Of a stretch of 13,796 nucleotides of DNA, positions 1 through 5,695 are shown in pieces. The first letter of the stretch is position 1. Every line of letters begins with the position of its first letter. Source of the DNA: CAZUGA01 sp964626505 (GTDB lineage: Bacteria > Pseudomonadota > Gammaproteobacteria > Methylococcales > UBA1147). A program made the translations under genes and the position numbers. The DNA is taken from positions 1-13,796 of the forward strand of contig CAZVFR010000071.1 of the NCBI GenBank assembly GCA_964626505.1. Reading direction: 5' to 3'. The notes under the pieces are model-generated. The model worked only from the letters and a program-made list of their open reading frames with translations, did no database searches and was not told the DNA's origin.

Positions 1-232
1 TGATGTCTTGGGTGAGCATGTTAAGCAACATTGTGCTTTTACCGACACCGGTGCCACCAAAAAATGCGACGACCAAAGGGCGTTTTTCAGTATCATTAAA
101 AAGCGTCGCCGGGCTGCGCAGATCAATCGCGTCCAGCGCGTCCACCTGGCGTGCCGATAGCCATCCGGATTGCTTCGCGGACACAGCCCATTGTCGAGTC
201 GATTCGAAAATACTAGAAATATCGCAATCCAT
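1..232 (-). CDS. GTPase-domain protein, N-terminal part (3' end beyond window)
   Basis: Reading the minus strand from the ATG at 230-232 gives 77 residues open to the window edge. Residues 53-67 form a hydrophobic strand running into a Walker A / G1 loop, FFGGTGVGKST, with G59, G64, K65 and S66 in GxxxxGKS spacing. That marks a P-loop GTPase of the Era/dynamin-like kind; later G motifs lie outside the window. The start overlaps the last 20 bases of the upstream GTPase gene in another frame, so the two are probably translationally coupled, and a weak AGAG lies upstream. The two neighbours share the class of P-loop but not a close sequence, so they may act as a heteromeric pair (inference). The plus-strand open frame over the same bases is only the antisense shadow. 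Confidence 0.8.
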   Translation of the reverse strand, partial: MDCDISSIFESTRQWAVSAKQSGWLSARQVDALDAIDLRSPATLFNDTEKRPLVVAFFGGTGVGKSTMLLNMLTQDI

Positions 233-1976
233 AGCGTGGCTCTTTGAGTTGCGCTTCAGCTTCGCTTAGCGTTTCGTTTGAAATATTAAATTTGCTGGAA
301 TGATTCATTTTTTGCGGCAATATTTGCAAGGCTTGTTTTAGATGTCCTTCAAATAACTTTTCTTTAACAATTTGGAATTGTCGTTGTTTGAGTTCGGCTG
401 CTATGCGATTCATGTAGCCCCCTAGAGCGCTTTCCGCCAATAATGAGGTAACGGATAAAACCGCCGGTGTTATGATAAAGTCGTGCATGCCAATTCCGCC
501 GGTATGCAAAGCAACCGCGAGTGCCGCTGCGTCGGTAGTAACGCGGGTAGCCCGCAGGCCATTCAAGGTTAGCGGTTGTTGTTCGAGTTTTTGATAAAGA
601 CGCTGCGCCGTTGCTTCGATTTCGGGCTCGAATTCGTTAAGGTAGCTTTGCAACGCAGTTAAATAGCGTTCTTTTAGTAATGGATTTTCGGCTTTCAACA
701 GGCTAGACATTTCCGCCCACCACGCATTTTGCTGGGATTCCTCCTCGCTATTGGTCAATATCGCATCGCCAAGTCGGATCATGAAATGTTCTTGAACCTG
801 CTCTAGTATGGTTGTTTCCTGACTTTGCTCGAGATTTTTGCGGTGCATCGATTTGCCGAGTTTAAACAGCTTTCTGGCTGGCCAGGTTACAATCTGACGG
901 GCACGAAAAAGAATCGGTGCAAGACCGGGTATTTCCAGCAATCTTAGCAGTTGAGCCAGCGCTTTTTGAAAGGTTTCGTAGTGCTGCGGGTGATCCAAAT
1001 AATCGCGCTGATAAAGTTCCAGTGCGTCGTCTACCGCACTGTCCAACAATTTAACCCATTCACGCGCTGCTTCTTGTTCGGCTTTGATCGGTAGGGTCCA
1101 CTGAGACCAGTGGGCGGCTAGCAAGGCACCCAAAGCTTTATCATGTTGATCGCGTTTACAAGCTTTCTCAGCTGCGCTTAGCCGCTCGAATAATTCCGCC
1201 ATTTCGGTTGCCAATGCGGTGTCCGATGGGCCGTCTTCGCAATACGGTAATGAAACGATGGGTGGAACGCTATCCTCACGTGAAGCCGCCCATTTTTCCG
1301 CCAGCGAACGTTCGACTACAGCTTGATTTTTAGCCTGGATTTTATTCAGGCAAATAACCGTGGGTTGTTTCATGGGTTCGAGCAAGCTCATCATGTCCCA
1401 TACGGATTGATCCGCGTATTTGTCTTTGCTGGTAACCAACAACACAATATCCGCAAGGGCCACTGTGCGTAGCATACTGTCGCGGTATGCTGCTGAATGT
1501 ATAGAATCGAAGTCGGGCGTATCCCATATTAAGCATTGAACGAGTGGATGGTTGGGATTTGGATCTGCTTTGGCTAGCGCGTAACAATCATGACGATCCG
1601 ATGGCAGGTCACTGATTGTGAACTGCTGGGAATCACCAAAATAGTCGGCTATCCAACTAATTTGCTGGTCTTGGGTGTTTACGTAAAAGCCCTGAGAATG
1701 TACTGTATACCCTGCCAGGGGGCTGACACCCGCGAGTGATTGCTGGAGTAATAAATTAACCAAGGTGCTTTTACCGGCTTGGGTCGGGCCGACAACGGCG
1801 ATTTGTAAAGGATGATCCGGTAGCGACCGGTTAATCTCGCCTTTGTCCAGAAATGCTTCCGCAAGCGCCAACGAACTCAGGTTTGCTTTCAAGCCCTGCT
1901 GCCAAATAGTATCGCCGCGGGTATTATCCAGGACAGTTGTATAACGATGCTTTAATAGACGAATAAAATCCAACAT
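213..1976 (-). CDS. Dynamin-like/Era-like large GTPase
   Basis: A 587-residue protein from the ATG at 1974-1976; a TTG two codons upstream (1980-1982) is an alternative start and sits better behind a weak GAG. G1/Walker A is GPTQAGKST at residues 63-71, G3 is WDTPDF around 151-156 (DxPG form), and the G4 position carries NKIQ (211-214) in place of NKxD, so guanine selectivity is not certain. The remaining part is mostly helical with many charged residues. Around residues 482-519 there is a hydrophobic, Gly/Ala-rich stretch followed by an amphipathic charged helix, which could be a membrane-touching segment as in dynamin-like proteins (inference). It is first in a two-gene minus-strand operon with the second GTPase. 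Exact cellular role unknown. Confidence 0.85.
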   Translation of the reverse strand: MLDFIRLLKHRYTTVLDNTRGDTIWQQGLKANLSSLALAEAFLDKGEINRSLPDHPLQIAVVGPTQAGKSTLVNLLLQQSLAGVSPLAGYTVHSQGFYVNTQDQQISWIADYFGDSQQFTISDLPSDRHDCYALAKADPNPNHPLVQCLIWDTPDFDSIHSAAYRDSMLRTVALADIVLLVTSKDKYADQSVWDMMSLLEPMKQPTVICLNKIQAKNQAVVERSLAEKWAASREDSVPPIVSLPYCEDGPSDTALATEMAELFERLSAAEKACKRDQHDKALGALLAAHWSQWTLPIKAEQEAAREWVKLLDSAVDDALELYQRDYLDHPQHYETFQKALAQLLRLLEIPGLAPILFRARQIVTWPARKLFKLGKSMHRKNLEQSQETTILEQVQEHFMIRLGDAILTNSEEESQQNAWWAEMSSLLKAENPLLKERYLTALQSYLNEFEPEIEATAQRLYQKLEQQPLTLNGLRATRVTTDAAALAVALHTGGIGMHDFIITPAVLSVTSLLAESALGGYMNRIAAELKQRQFQIVKEKLFEGHLKQALQILPQKMNHSSKFNISNETLSEAEAQLKEPRYGLRYF

Positions 1977-2006
1977 AAGCAAGAGCGGATCTCAATAACT
2001 CTGAGT

Positions 2007-2012
2007 TATAAT
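2007..2012 (+). promoter_or_regulatory. Putative -10 box for the lipoprotein-tupA unit
   Basis: A perfect TATAAT about 40 bp upstream of the lipoprotein start. No convincing -35 hexamer is seen 16-18 bp upstream, so this is weakly supported or activator dependent. Confidence 0.3.
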
Positions 2013-2020
2013 GAGCCGTT

Positions 2021-2048
2021 ATTATACGTGAATTAGGAGAGGGTCAAG
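2021..2048 (-). promoter_or_regulatory. Putative sigma70 promoter for the GTPase pair
   Basis: On the minus strand TATAAT lies at 2026-2021. A TTGACC lies at 2047-2042 with a 15-bp spacer, or CTTGAC at 2048-2043 with a 16-bp spacer. Transcription would enter the 587-residue GTPase gene after a leader of roughly 40 nt. It overlaps the leader and ribosome binding site of the divergent lipoprotein gene. Confidence 0.4.
2035..2043 (+). promoter_or_regulatory. Strong ribosome binding site
   Basis: AGGAGAGGG ends 9 nt before the ATG at 2053 and fixes the start of the small lipoprotein gene. Confidence 0.7.
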
Positions 2049-2052
2049 CAAA

Positions 2053-2466
2053 ATGAAGACTAAAACTTTTGTGTATTTAATAAGCGTATGCTTATTAGCC
2101 GTTGGTTGCGGCAAAGGTGATCAAATCAATGCGAACAGCGATAATTCGCTGTATAGGTCCGTGACAACCTTGCAGCGACGGTTGCCGGATCAGGAGCGCG
2201 TAGAATTCGAGGTTTCGTTCTGGTCGTTGAAGCAGTTCGCGGCGGACGAATCGACATTTCGTAATCAGGTAAATGGAAAAACGGTCCAGGAAGTTATTGA
2301 AATGGGGAAGCAAAATTTCGCTGCGCAAAAGGCGGCTGGACACGCGGATTACATTAAATTCAATTCGTGGGAGACCATGATTGCCGGACTTGTAAAAGAA
2401 AGACAGCAGTCTGCCGTACGCGTTGATCGCAGTAGAGACCGGGACAACAGAATTCATAAGATGTGA
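2053..2466 (+). CDS. Small lipoprotein (DUF6694-like)
   Basis: A 137-residue protein with a strong Shine-Dalgarno. Residues 1-19 are a lipoprotein signal: Lys-rich n-region, hydrophobic core and LAVGC lipobox, so C19 would be lipidated after cleavage. The mature part has an LPDQERVEFE segment and an NGKTVQEVIE segment. This spacing resembles small lipoproteins of the DUF6694 type that carry an acidic helix followed by a GKTxxEVI motif; the assignment is from memory of the family pattern and moderately sure. The C-terminus is rich in Arg and Asp. Function unknown; probably anchored in the outer membrane facing the periplasm. It is followed after 64 nt by a TupA-like periplasmic protein on the same strand, so they may share a transcript. 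Confidence 0.8.
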   Translation: MKTKTFVYLISVCLLAVGCGKGDQINANSDNSLYRSVTTLQRRLPDQERVEFEVSFWSLKQFAADESTFRNQVNGKTVQEVIEMGKQNFAAQKAAGHADYIKFNSWETMIAGLVKERQQSAVRVDRSRDRDNRIHKM

Positions 2467-2530
2467 TCGATCTGTTTTATCCGGTCAGACTCAAAGATAC
2501 GGAAATGACAGATTTAGTATTGGCGCGGCA

Positions 2531-3358
2531 ATGTTGAAGACTTTACGTTTTGCTACAGTGGTGTCCTTGTTATTGCTGGGCAACGAGCATACTGCGTTTG
2601 CGGTTGATGTATTAAGAATGGCAACGACGACCAGCACCGATAATACAGGCTTATTGCAAGTTCTGAATCCGCCGTTTGAAACGGCGCAACATATCAGGGT
2701 TGATGTGATCGCGATGGGCACGGGTAAGGCCTTGAGGCTGGCTGAGAATGGTGATGTAGATTTGGTGTTAGTGCATGCGCCGGATGCTGAGAAAGGATTC
2801 GTCGCAATGGGTTACGGCGTCAAGCGATTTGCGGTAATGCATAACGACTTTGTACTATTGGGACCCAAACAAGATCCAGCTGGTGCCAAGCAGGCGCAAT
2901 CCGCGTCGGCCGCGTTGATGGCAATTCTGCGGGCGCGTTCTGATTTTGTTTCCCGGGGCGATGATTCCGGAACGCACAAAAAAGAAAAGGCATTCTGGCG
3001 GCAGGCGGGTATAACGCCGAACGGCAACTGGTATATATCCGCGGGTCAGGGTATGGGCGCGGTTCTTAGGATGGCGAATGATAAAAATGCGTATACGCTT
3101 TGCGATCGAGGTACCTATTTAGTGTTTAAAGATAAACTCGAAATTGTACCGGTTTATGAAGGTTCCGCGGATTTATTCAATCCCTACCATGTGATCGCGG
3201 TTAATCCACGGAAACACCCTCATGTACGCTTCGATTTGGCGTCTCAATACATAAACTATTTGACGGGTTCTGAAGGCCAAGAAATAATTAATAATTTTAG
3301 CGTTGGCGGGCAAGCTTTGTTTCATCCGGACGCCAAAGTTCAGCTTAGTGTGCAATGA
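2531..3358 (+). CDS. tupA: TupA-like tungstate/molybdate-binding periplasmic protein
   Basis: A 275-residue protein from the ATG at 2531. The frame is open farther upstream, but this ATG starts a clear Sec signal peptide (MLKTLR, hydrophobic core, AFA at 22-24, cleavage after A24). The mature protein begins with the ligand-binding motif TTTS (32-35) in ATTTSTDNTGLL, and SRGDDSGTH at 141-149 is the second signature of TupA/WtpA-type oxyanion-binding proteins. Length fits the family. TupA delivers tungstate (some members molybdate) to a TupBC ABC importer. No permease or ATPase gene follows: the next 300 bases are non-coding and the following gene is unrelated, so it is an orphan in this locus. 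Methylotrophs can use W- or Mo-containing formate dehydrogenases, which would give the ion a use (inference). No strong ribosome binding site is seen before the ATG. Confidence 0.9.
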   Translation: MLKTLRFATVVSLLLLGNEHTAFAVDVLRMATTTSTDNTGLLQVLNPPFETAQHIRVDVIAMGTGKALRLAENGDVDLVLVHAPDAEKGFVAMGYGVKRFAVMHNDFVLLGPKQDPAGAKQAQSASAALMAILRARSDFVSRGDDSGTHKKEKAFWRQAGITPNGNWYISAGQGMGAVLRMANDKNAYTLCDRGTYLVFKDKLEIVPVYEGSADLFNPYHVIAVNPRKHPHVRFDLASQYINYLTGSEGQEIINNFSVGGQALFHPDAKVQLSVQ

Positions 3359-3408
3359 TTTTCAGCCTACGCGGTTCCTCCTTGTGCGCGTCTAAATTTG
3401 AGGCCAAT

Positions 3409-3464
3409 CTGAGCGATTACAGGGATTATTAAGTTCGCTGAGTAGTTACAAACCGAGCAGTTAA
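3409..3464 (+). repeat. Degenerate short repeats, left part (about CTGAGYRRTTAC)
   Basis: Three related 12-mers: CTGAGCGATTAC (3409-3420), CTGAGTAGTTAC (3438-3449) and CCGAGCAGTTAA (3453-3464). A fourth copy lies at 3645-3656 beyond the inserted element. Copies 2 and 4 share longer flanks (GTTCGCTGAGTRGTTAC, 3433-3449 and 3640-3656, 16 of 17 identical). The region is non-coding, between tupA and the TAG-interrupted gene. Confidence 0.55.
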
Positions 3465-3625
3465 GAGGCTGTCTGGTTAAAATGTATTGCAGCGAAAACG
3501 ATCCAGAATGAGGTCATTTTATCGATTATTGGAGGCGAATAGTTGACCTATTTAACGAGAATAATCGGAAAAATGGGCCATTATGGGACGTTTGCAGCCA
3601 ATATCACTTTTGACCAGACAGCCTC
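3465..3625. mobile_element. 161-bp palindromic MITE-like element
   Basis: The ends are inverted repeats, GAGGCTGTCTGGTTAAAA at 3465-3482 and its reverse complement at 3608-3625 (17 of 18 matching). Pairing continues inward with interruptions: TATTGCAGC/GCAGCCAATA, AATGAGGTCATTTT/AAAAATGGGCCATT, CGATTATT/AATAATCG and AATAG/CTATT around a small centre. The element is therefore close to one long palindrome. TAA flanks both ends (3462-3464 and 3626-3628), consistent with a 3-bp target duplication of the kind made by several IS5-family subgroups. There is no transposase, so mobility would need one supplied in trans. As RNA it would fold into one long hairpin, which could also act as a transcription or stability element downstream of tupA. 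Confidence 0.7.
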
Positions 3626-3644
3626 TAACGTATTCTTTGGTTCG

Positions 3645-3656
3645 CTGAGTGGTTAC
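3645..3656 (+). repeat. Fourth copy of the CTGAGYRRTTAC repeat
   Basis: CTGAGTGGTTAC to the right of the MITE-like element, inside the longer match GTTCGCTGAGTGGTTAC (3640-3656) to the copy at 3433-3449. It abuts the upstream end of the next reading frame. Confidence 0.5.
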
Positions 3657-3660
3657 GACC

Positions 3661-3831
3661 GTGACGTCAAAACAATTTCAATTTAAACAAATCCATATTG
3701 AAGCGGCTCGCAATGCGTAGGATGATTTCAACCTGTTTCATGACAAGCACAAGTGGCTACAGATAACCCATAACCCGTTTAAAGGACCGATCGTACTCGG
3801 TTATCAACTGAATACCCTGATTGAATATCAA
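3661..3831 (+). pseudogene. 5' coding remnant of the following gene, broken by in-frame TAG
   Basis: From the GTG at 3661 (another GTG at 3649) the frame of the following gene reads 19 sense codons, then TAG at 3718-3720, then 37 sense codons straight into the ATG at 3832. The residues on both sides look coding (FKQIHIEAARNA, stop, DDFNLFHDKHKWLQITHNPF, ending LGYQLNTLIEYQ). The nearest upstream in-frame stop is 3646-3648, inside the repeat. After the TAG there is no ATG or GTG in frame before 3832 and no ribosome binding site there. The simplest reading is a gene inactivated by one nonsense change. Sequencing error or internal initiation are alternatives. Confidence 0.55.
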
Positions 3832-4596
3832 ATGCGTCTGCACCGTGAGGCGCACCATGAAAACAAGATTATCGAAGAAAATAATCTGCGTTTTAGTAAT
3901 TATCAAATAACATTTGTAAATGCGCTGAGGCCGGGTGTTCCATTTGATCTAACGATTAAGAAAACGTTGATCAAGACGATTCCACAATTGACTATCGGAA
4001 ATCGCCTTGCAATAAAGTCCGCTAACGAGACCATACTCCTGGGATTCAAAAAAGAAGCGCCACAGCCACTATTTTTAGCGGATTTTGATTTTTCCGGATT
4101 GCCCGATTTAAGCCAATTGCCGGACCGTTCCTTCGTTCCCGAGACTAACTTCTTTCTAAAAAGGAAGTATATGAACAACGGTAATGCGAAAAATTTTCTA
4201 TCGGGTTCATTGGCGGAACAAGCGGACTATTTTGACGAAATTGTAGGCAAAGTTAATTATCCGGAAGTTTTCCCTTGTAGTTTGACGTCCGGTGCGCTGT
4301 TGGAAAAAGCCCAGTTGGAAGGATTCAATTTTAAAAAAAACCCCATGGTTTATACCGCCCATCATATTTCTGTAGATCGGAAAATTTTATCGCGGTTACA
4401 AAGCCAGGACCGACTGCATATTCTGGTAGATCAACATCTAGAATCGGAAAAGAATACGTTGAATAAAACCGGAGTCATGCTGCGGGTGTATGACTGCTAT
4501 GGGCTACTCGACAACCACGATATATTGTTCAGAACACGTATGTTTCTTGCGCCGCTAGAAGAAATATTGGGTAGCTTGAATAGGTCAAAAAGCTAG
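3832..4596 (+). CDS. Hypothetical protein, probably a 5'-truncated reading frame
   Basis: Open frame of 254 residues after the TAG at 3718. I do not recognise the family. It is soluble-looking, with no signal peptide or membrane helix, and includes a DFDFSGLPDLSQLPDRS segment near residues 83-99 and a Val/His/Asp-rich strand region near 190-225 (HILVDQH, VMLRVYDCYGLLDNHD). The ATG at 3832 has no Shine-Dalgarno and lies in the middle of plausible coding sequence, so it is unlikely to be the ancestral start. The frame after the TAG is free of further lesions for 291 codons, so any inactivation is recent. It ends 11 nt before the convergent PilZ gene. Confidence 0.55.
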   Translation: MRLHREAHHENKIIEENNLRFSNYQITFVNALRPGVPFDLTIKKTLIKTIPQLTIGNRLAIKSANETILLGFKKEAPQPLFLADFDFSGLPDLSQLPDRSFVPETNFFLKRKYMNNGNAKNFLSGSLAEQADYFDEIVGKVNYPEVFPCSLTSGALLEKAQLEGFNFKKNPMVYTAHHISVDRKILSRLQSQDRLHILVDQHLESEKNTLNKTGVMLRVYDCYGLLDNHDILFRTRMFLAPLEEILGSLNRSKS

Positions 4597-4611
4597 CCTG
4601 CATAGGGCTAG
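4587..4611 (-). terminator. Possible intrinsic terminator for the PilZ gene
   Basis: On the minus strand CTAGCC (4611-4606) pairs with GGCTAG (4598-4593) over a 7-nt loop and is followed by C and five T (4591-4587). The stem is only 6 bp and overlaps the stop codons of both convergent genes, so it is weak. Confidence 0.35.
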
Positions 4612-4997
4612 GATGTGACGGGACCGCGTTTTAGCGGTGTGGGCGACAAATTTTCGTTTTCAATCACATCCGAATAGAAATCGGTCTGGTTTTCAGCCAA
4701 AAATTGAACGCCGATTTCGTATTGTGTATTCGAAATCTTCGTAACCCATTGAACTACGGCGTTTACAGCCGCATGATCGTAGCGCATACCGGTTATGCAG
4801 AGTTTAGATTTTAACTCCAGCGGTGCGGGAAGAAATATTTTTGATCCGCCGCGCCCTATATCAGTAATTGTACCTTCCAATTCGCCAATTGCTGGGTTAT
4901 CGGTCAAAACTGATATTTTTTTGTCTGCGCGCACGCGTGGAAATTGCCTGCGGTTTTCAACCATATAAATTTGACGCCATTCGGGTAAGAAGTTCAC
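4608..4997 (-). CDS. PilZ-domain protein (putative c-di-GMP receptor)
   Basis: A 129-residue single-domain protein. The first half has the two PilZ signatures: NRRQFPRV near residues 15-22, holding the RxxxR arginines that grip cyclic di-GMP, and DIGRGG near 46-51, corresponding to the usual [DN]xSxxG with Gly in place of Ser. The strands that follow (ITDIGRGGSKIFL, VVQWVTK, YEIGVQF) fit the PilZ beta barrel. The start is GTG at 4997 with AGG upstream; an ATG at 4962-4964, directly before ENRRQFPR, is an alternative that would give 118 residues. There is no other domain, so it would act through a protein partner. The nearest signalling genes are the divergent Hpt and REC-MBL pair, a possible but unproven link. 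Confidence 0.85.
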   Translation of the reverse strand: MNFLPEWRQIYMVENRRQFPRVRADKKISVLTDNPAIGELEGTITDIGRGGSKIFLPAPLELKSKLCITGMRYDHAAVNAVVQWVTKISNTQYEIGVQFLAENQTDFYSDVIENENLSPTPLKRGPVTS

Positions 4998-5034
4998 AGC
5001 ACACCAACCTAGTTAAATAATAAATACACTATAA

Positions 5035-5063
5035 AAAATAGGCGATAGGGTGGCACTTTGCAA
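5035..5063 (-). promoter_or_regulatory. Putative promoter for the PilZ gene
   Basis: Minus-strand TTGCAA (5063-5058) and TATTTT (5040-5035) separated by 17 bp, giving a leader of about 30 nt before the GTG at 4997. The surroundings are AT rich. Confidence 0.3.
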
Positions 5064-5080
5064 ATTAAATTAGCAGCATA

Positions 5081-5109
5081 TTTAACTTAAGAATTACAAC
5101 AGTTATACT
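5081..5109 (+). promoter_or_regulatory. Putative promoter for the Hpt/REC-MBL pair
   Basis: TTTAAC (5081-5086), 17-bp spacer, TATACT (5104-5109). The -10 is good and the -35 poor. It would give a leader of about 205 nt. Confidence 0.25.
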
Positions 5110-5320
5110 CCGATAGTCATTGAAATTGGAAACTAATATGCAGGTGCGGGAGTCGGTATAAACGATCTTTCACAGTTGCCGAATGAGTGGTTGATAGTGT
5201 GTAAGGCATGAACCAATCGCATATTGACGGAGTATCGATGCGTGTCGCGATACAAATAACTTTTGACCTAATGACGCGTGCGTATACCGAATACCCTATC
5301 AAGGTGAGGGCAACCAGTCC
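5110..5320 (+). other. Long leader with possible upstream ORF and hairpin
   Basis: No established gene or RNA family is recognised here. A 28-codon frame runs from ATG 5238 to TGA 5322-5324, with GGAG at 5229-5232 five nt before its ATG, and its stop overlaps the GTG start of the Hpt gene (GTGA). GTATCG (5232-5237) and CGATAC (5248-5253) could form a hairpin placing that ATG in the loop. The Hpt gene also has its own site, AGGTGAGGG just upstream, so coupling is not required. The encoded peptide shows no recognisable motif. Confidence 0.3.
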
Positions 5321-5695
5321 GTGAACGACAACAGTGTAGAATTTCAGCTGCGAAAATTGCAACAGGAGTTTGTGTCGAAGCTACACGCTAAGATGACTCG
5401 GGTTCAGGAGCACTGGGTGGAGGTGCAAAAATCCGCGAATCCTGCCGGACGTAGAATTTCGCTCACAGACCTACAGCAGTTAGTGCATTCTCTGGCGGGT
5501 TCGGGTGCAAGTTTCGGTTTTCCGGCAACCAGTGATACTGCTGCGGTGGTTGATTCTGAATTGCAGGAAATTCTACGCCAGCCAAGTCATTTTACATCGC
5601 TAAAGGCAACGGAAATAAATACGTTGATTGACCGTATGCGACATGCCGTGCAAGCTGAACTCAAGGCAAACGATTCCGGACATTACTATGGATGA
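5321..5695 (+). CDS. Hpt (histidine phosphotransfer) domain protein
   Basis: A 124-residue protein made of one Hpt helical bundle. The signature LVHSLAGSGASFGF at residues 54-67 matches the HxLxGSGxxFG pattern, with H56 as the predicted phospho-acceptor. No transmitter or receiver domain is attached, so it should relay phosphoryl groups between a sensor kinase encoded elsewhere and a receiver, most likely the REC-MBL protein whose gene overlaps it by 8 bp (5688-5695). The start is GTG at 5321, preceded by AGGTGAGGG at good spacing. The histidine and the following Gly/Ser/Phe positions are intact, so it is predicted to be active. Confidence 0.85.
   Translation: MNDNSVEFQLRKLQQEFVSKLHAKMTRVQEHWVEVQKSANPAGRRISLTDLQQLVHSLAGSGASFGFPATSDTAAVVDSELQEILRQPSHFTSLKATEINTLIDRMRHAVQAELKANDSGHYYG

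Noticed and set aside
3..269. Plus-strand open frame of 88 codons at the left edge
   Set aside because: It is the complement of the second GTPase gene, whose Walker A lies on the minus strand; its own sequence has no motif.
3409..3656. CRISPR array
   Set aside because: The repeats are only 12 bp, degenerate and irregularly spaced, and no cas gene is nearby.
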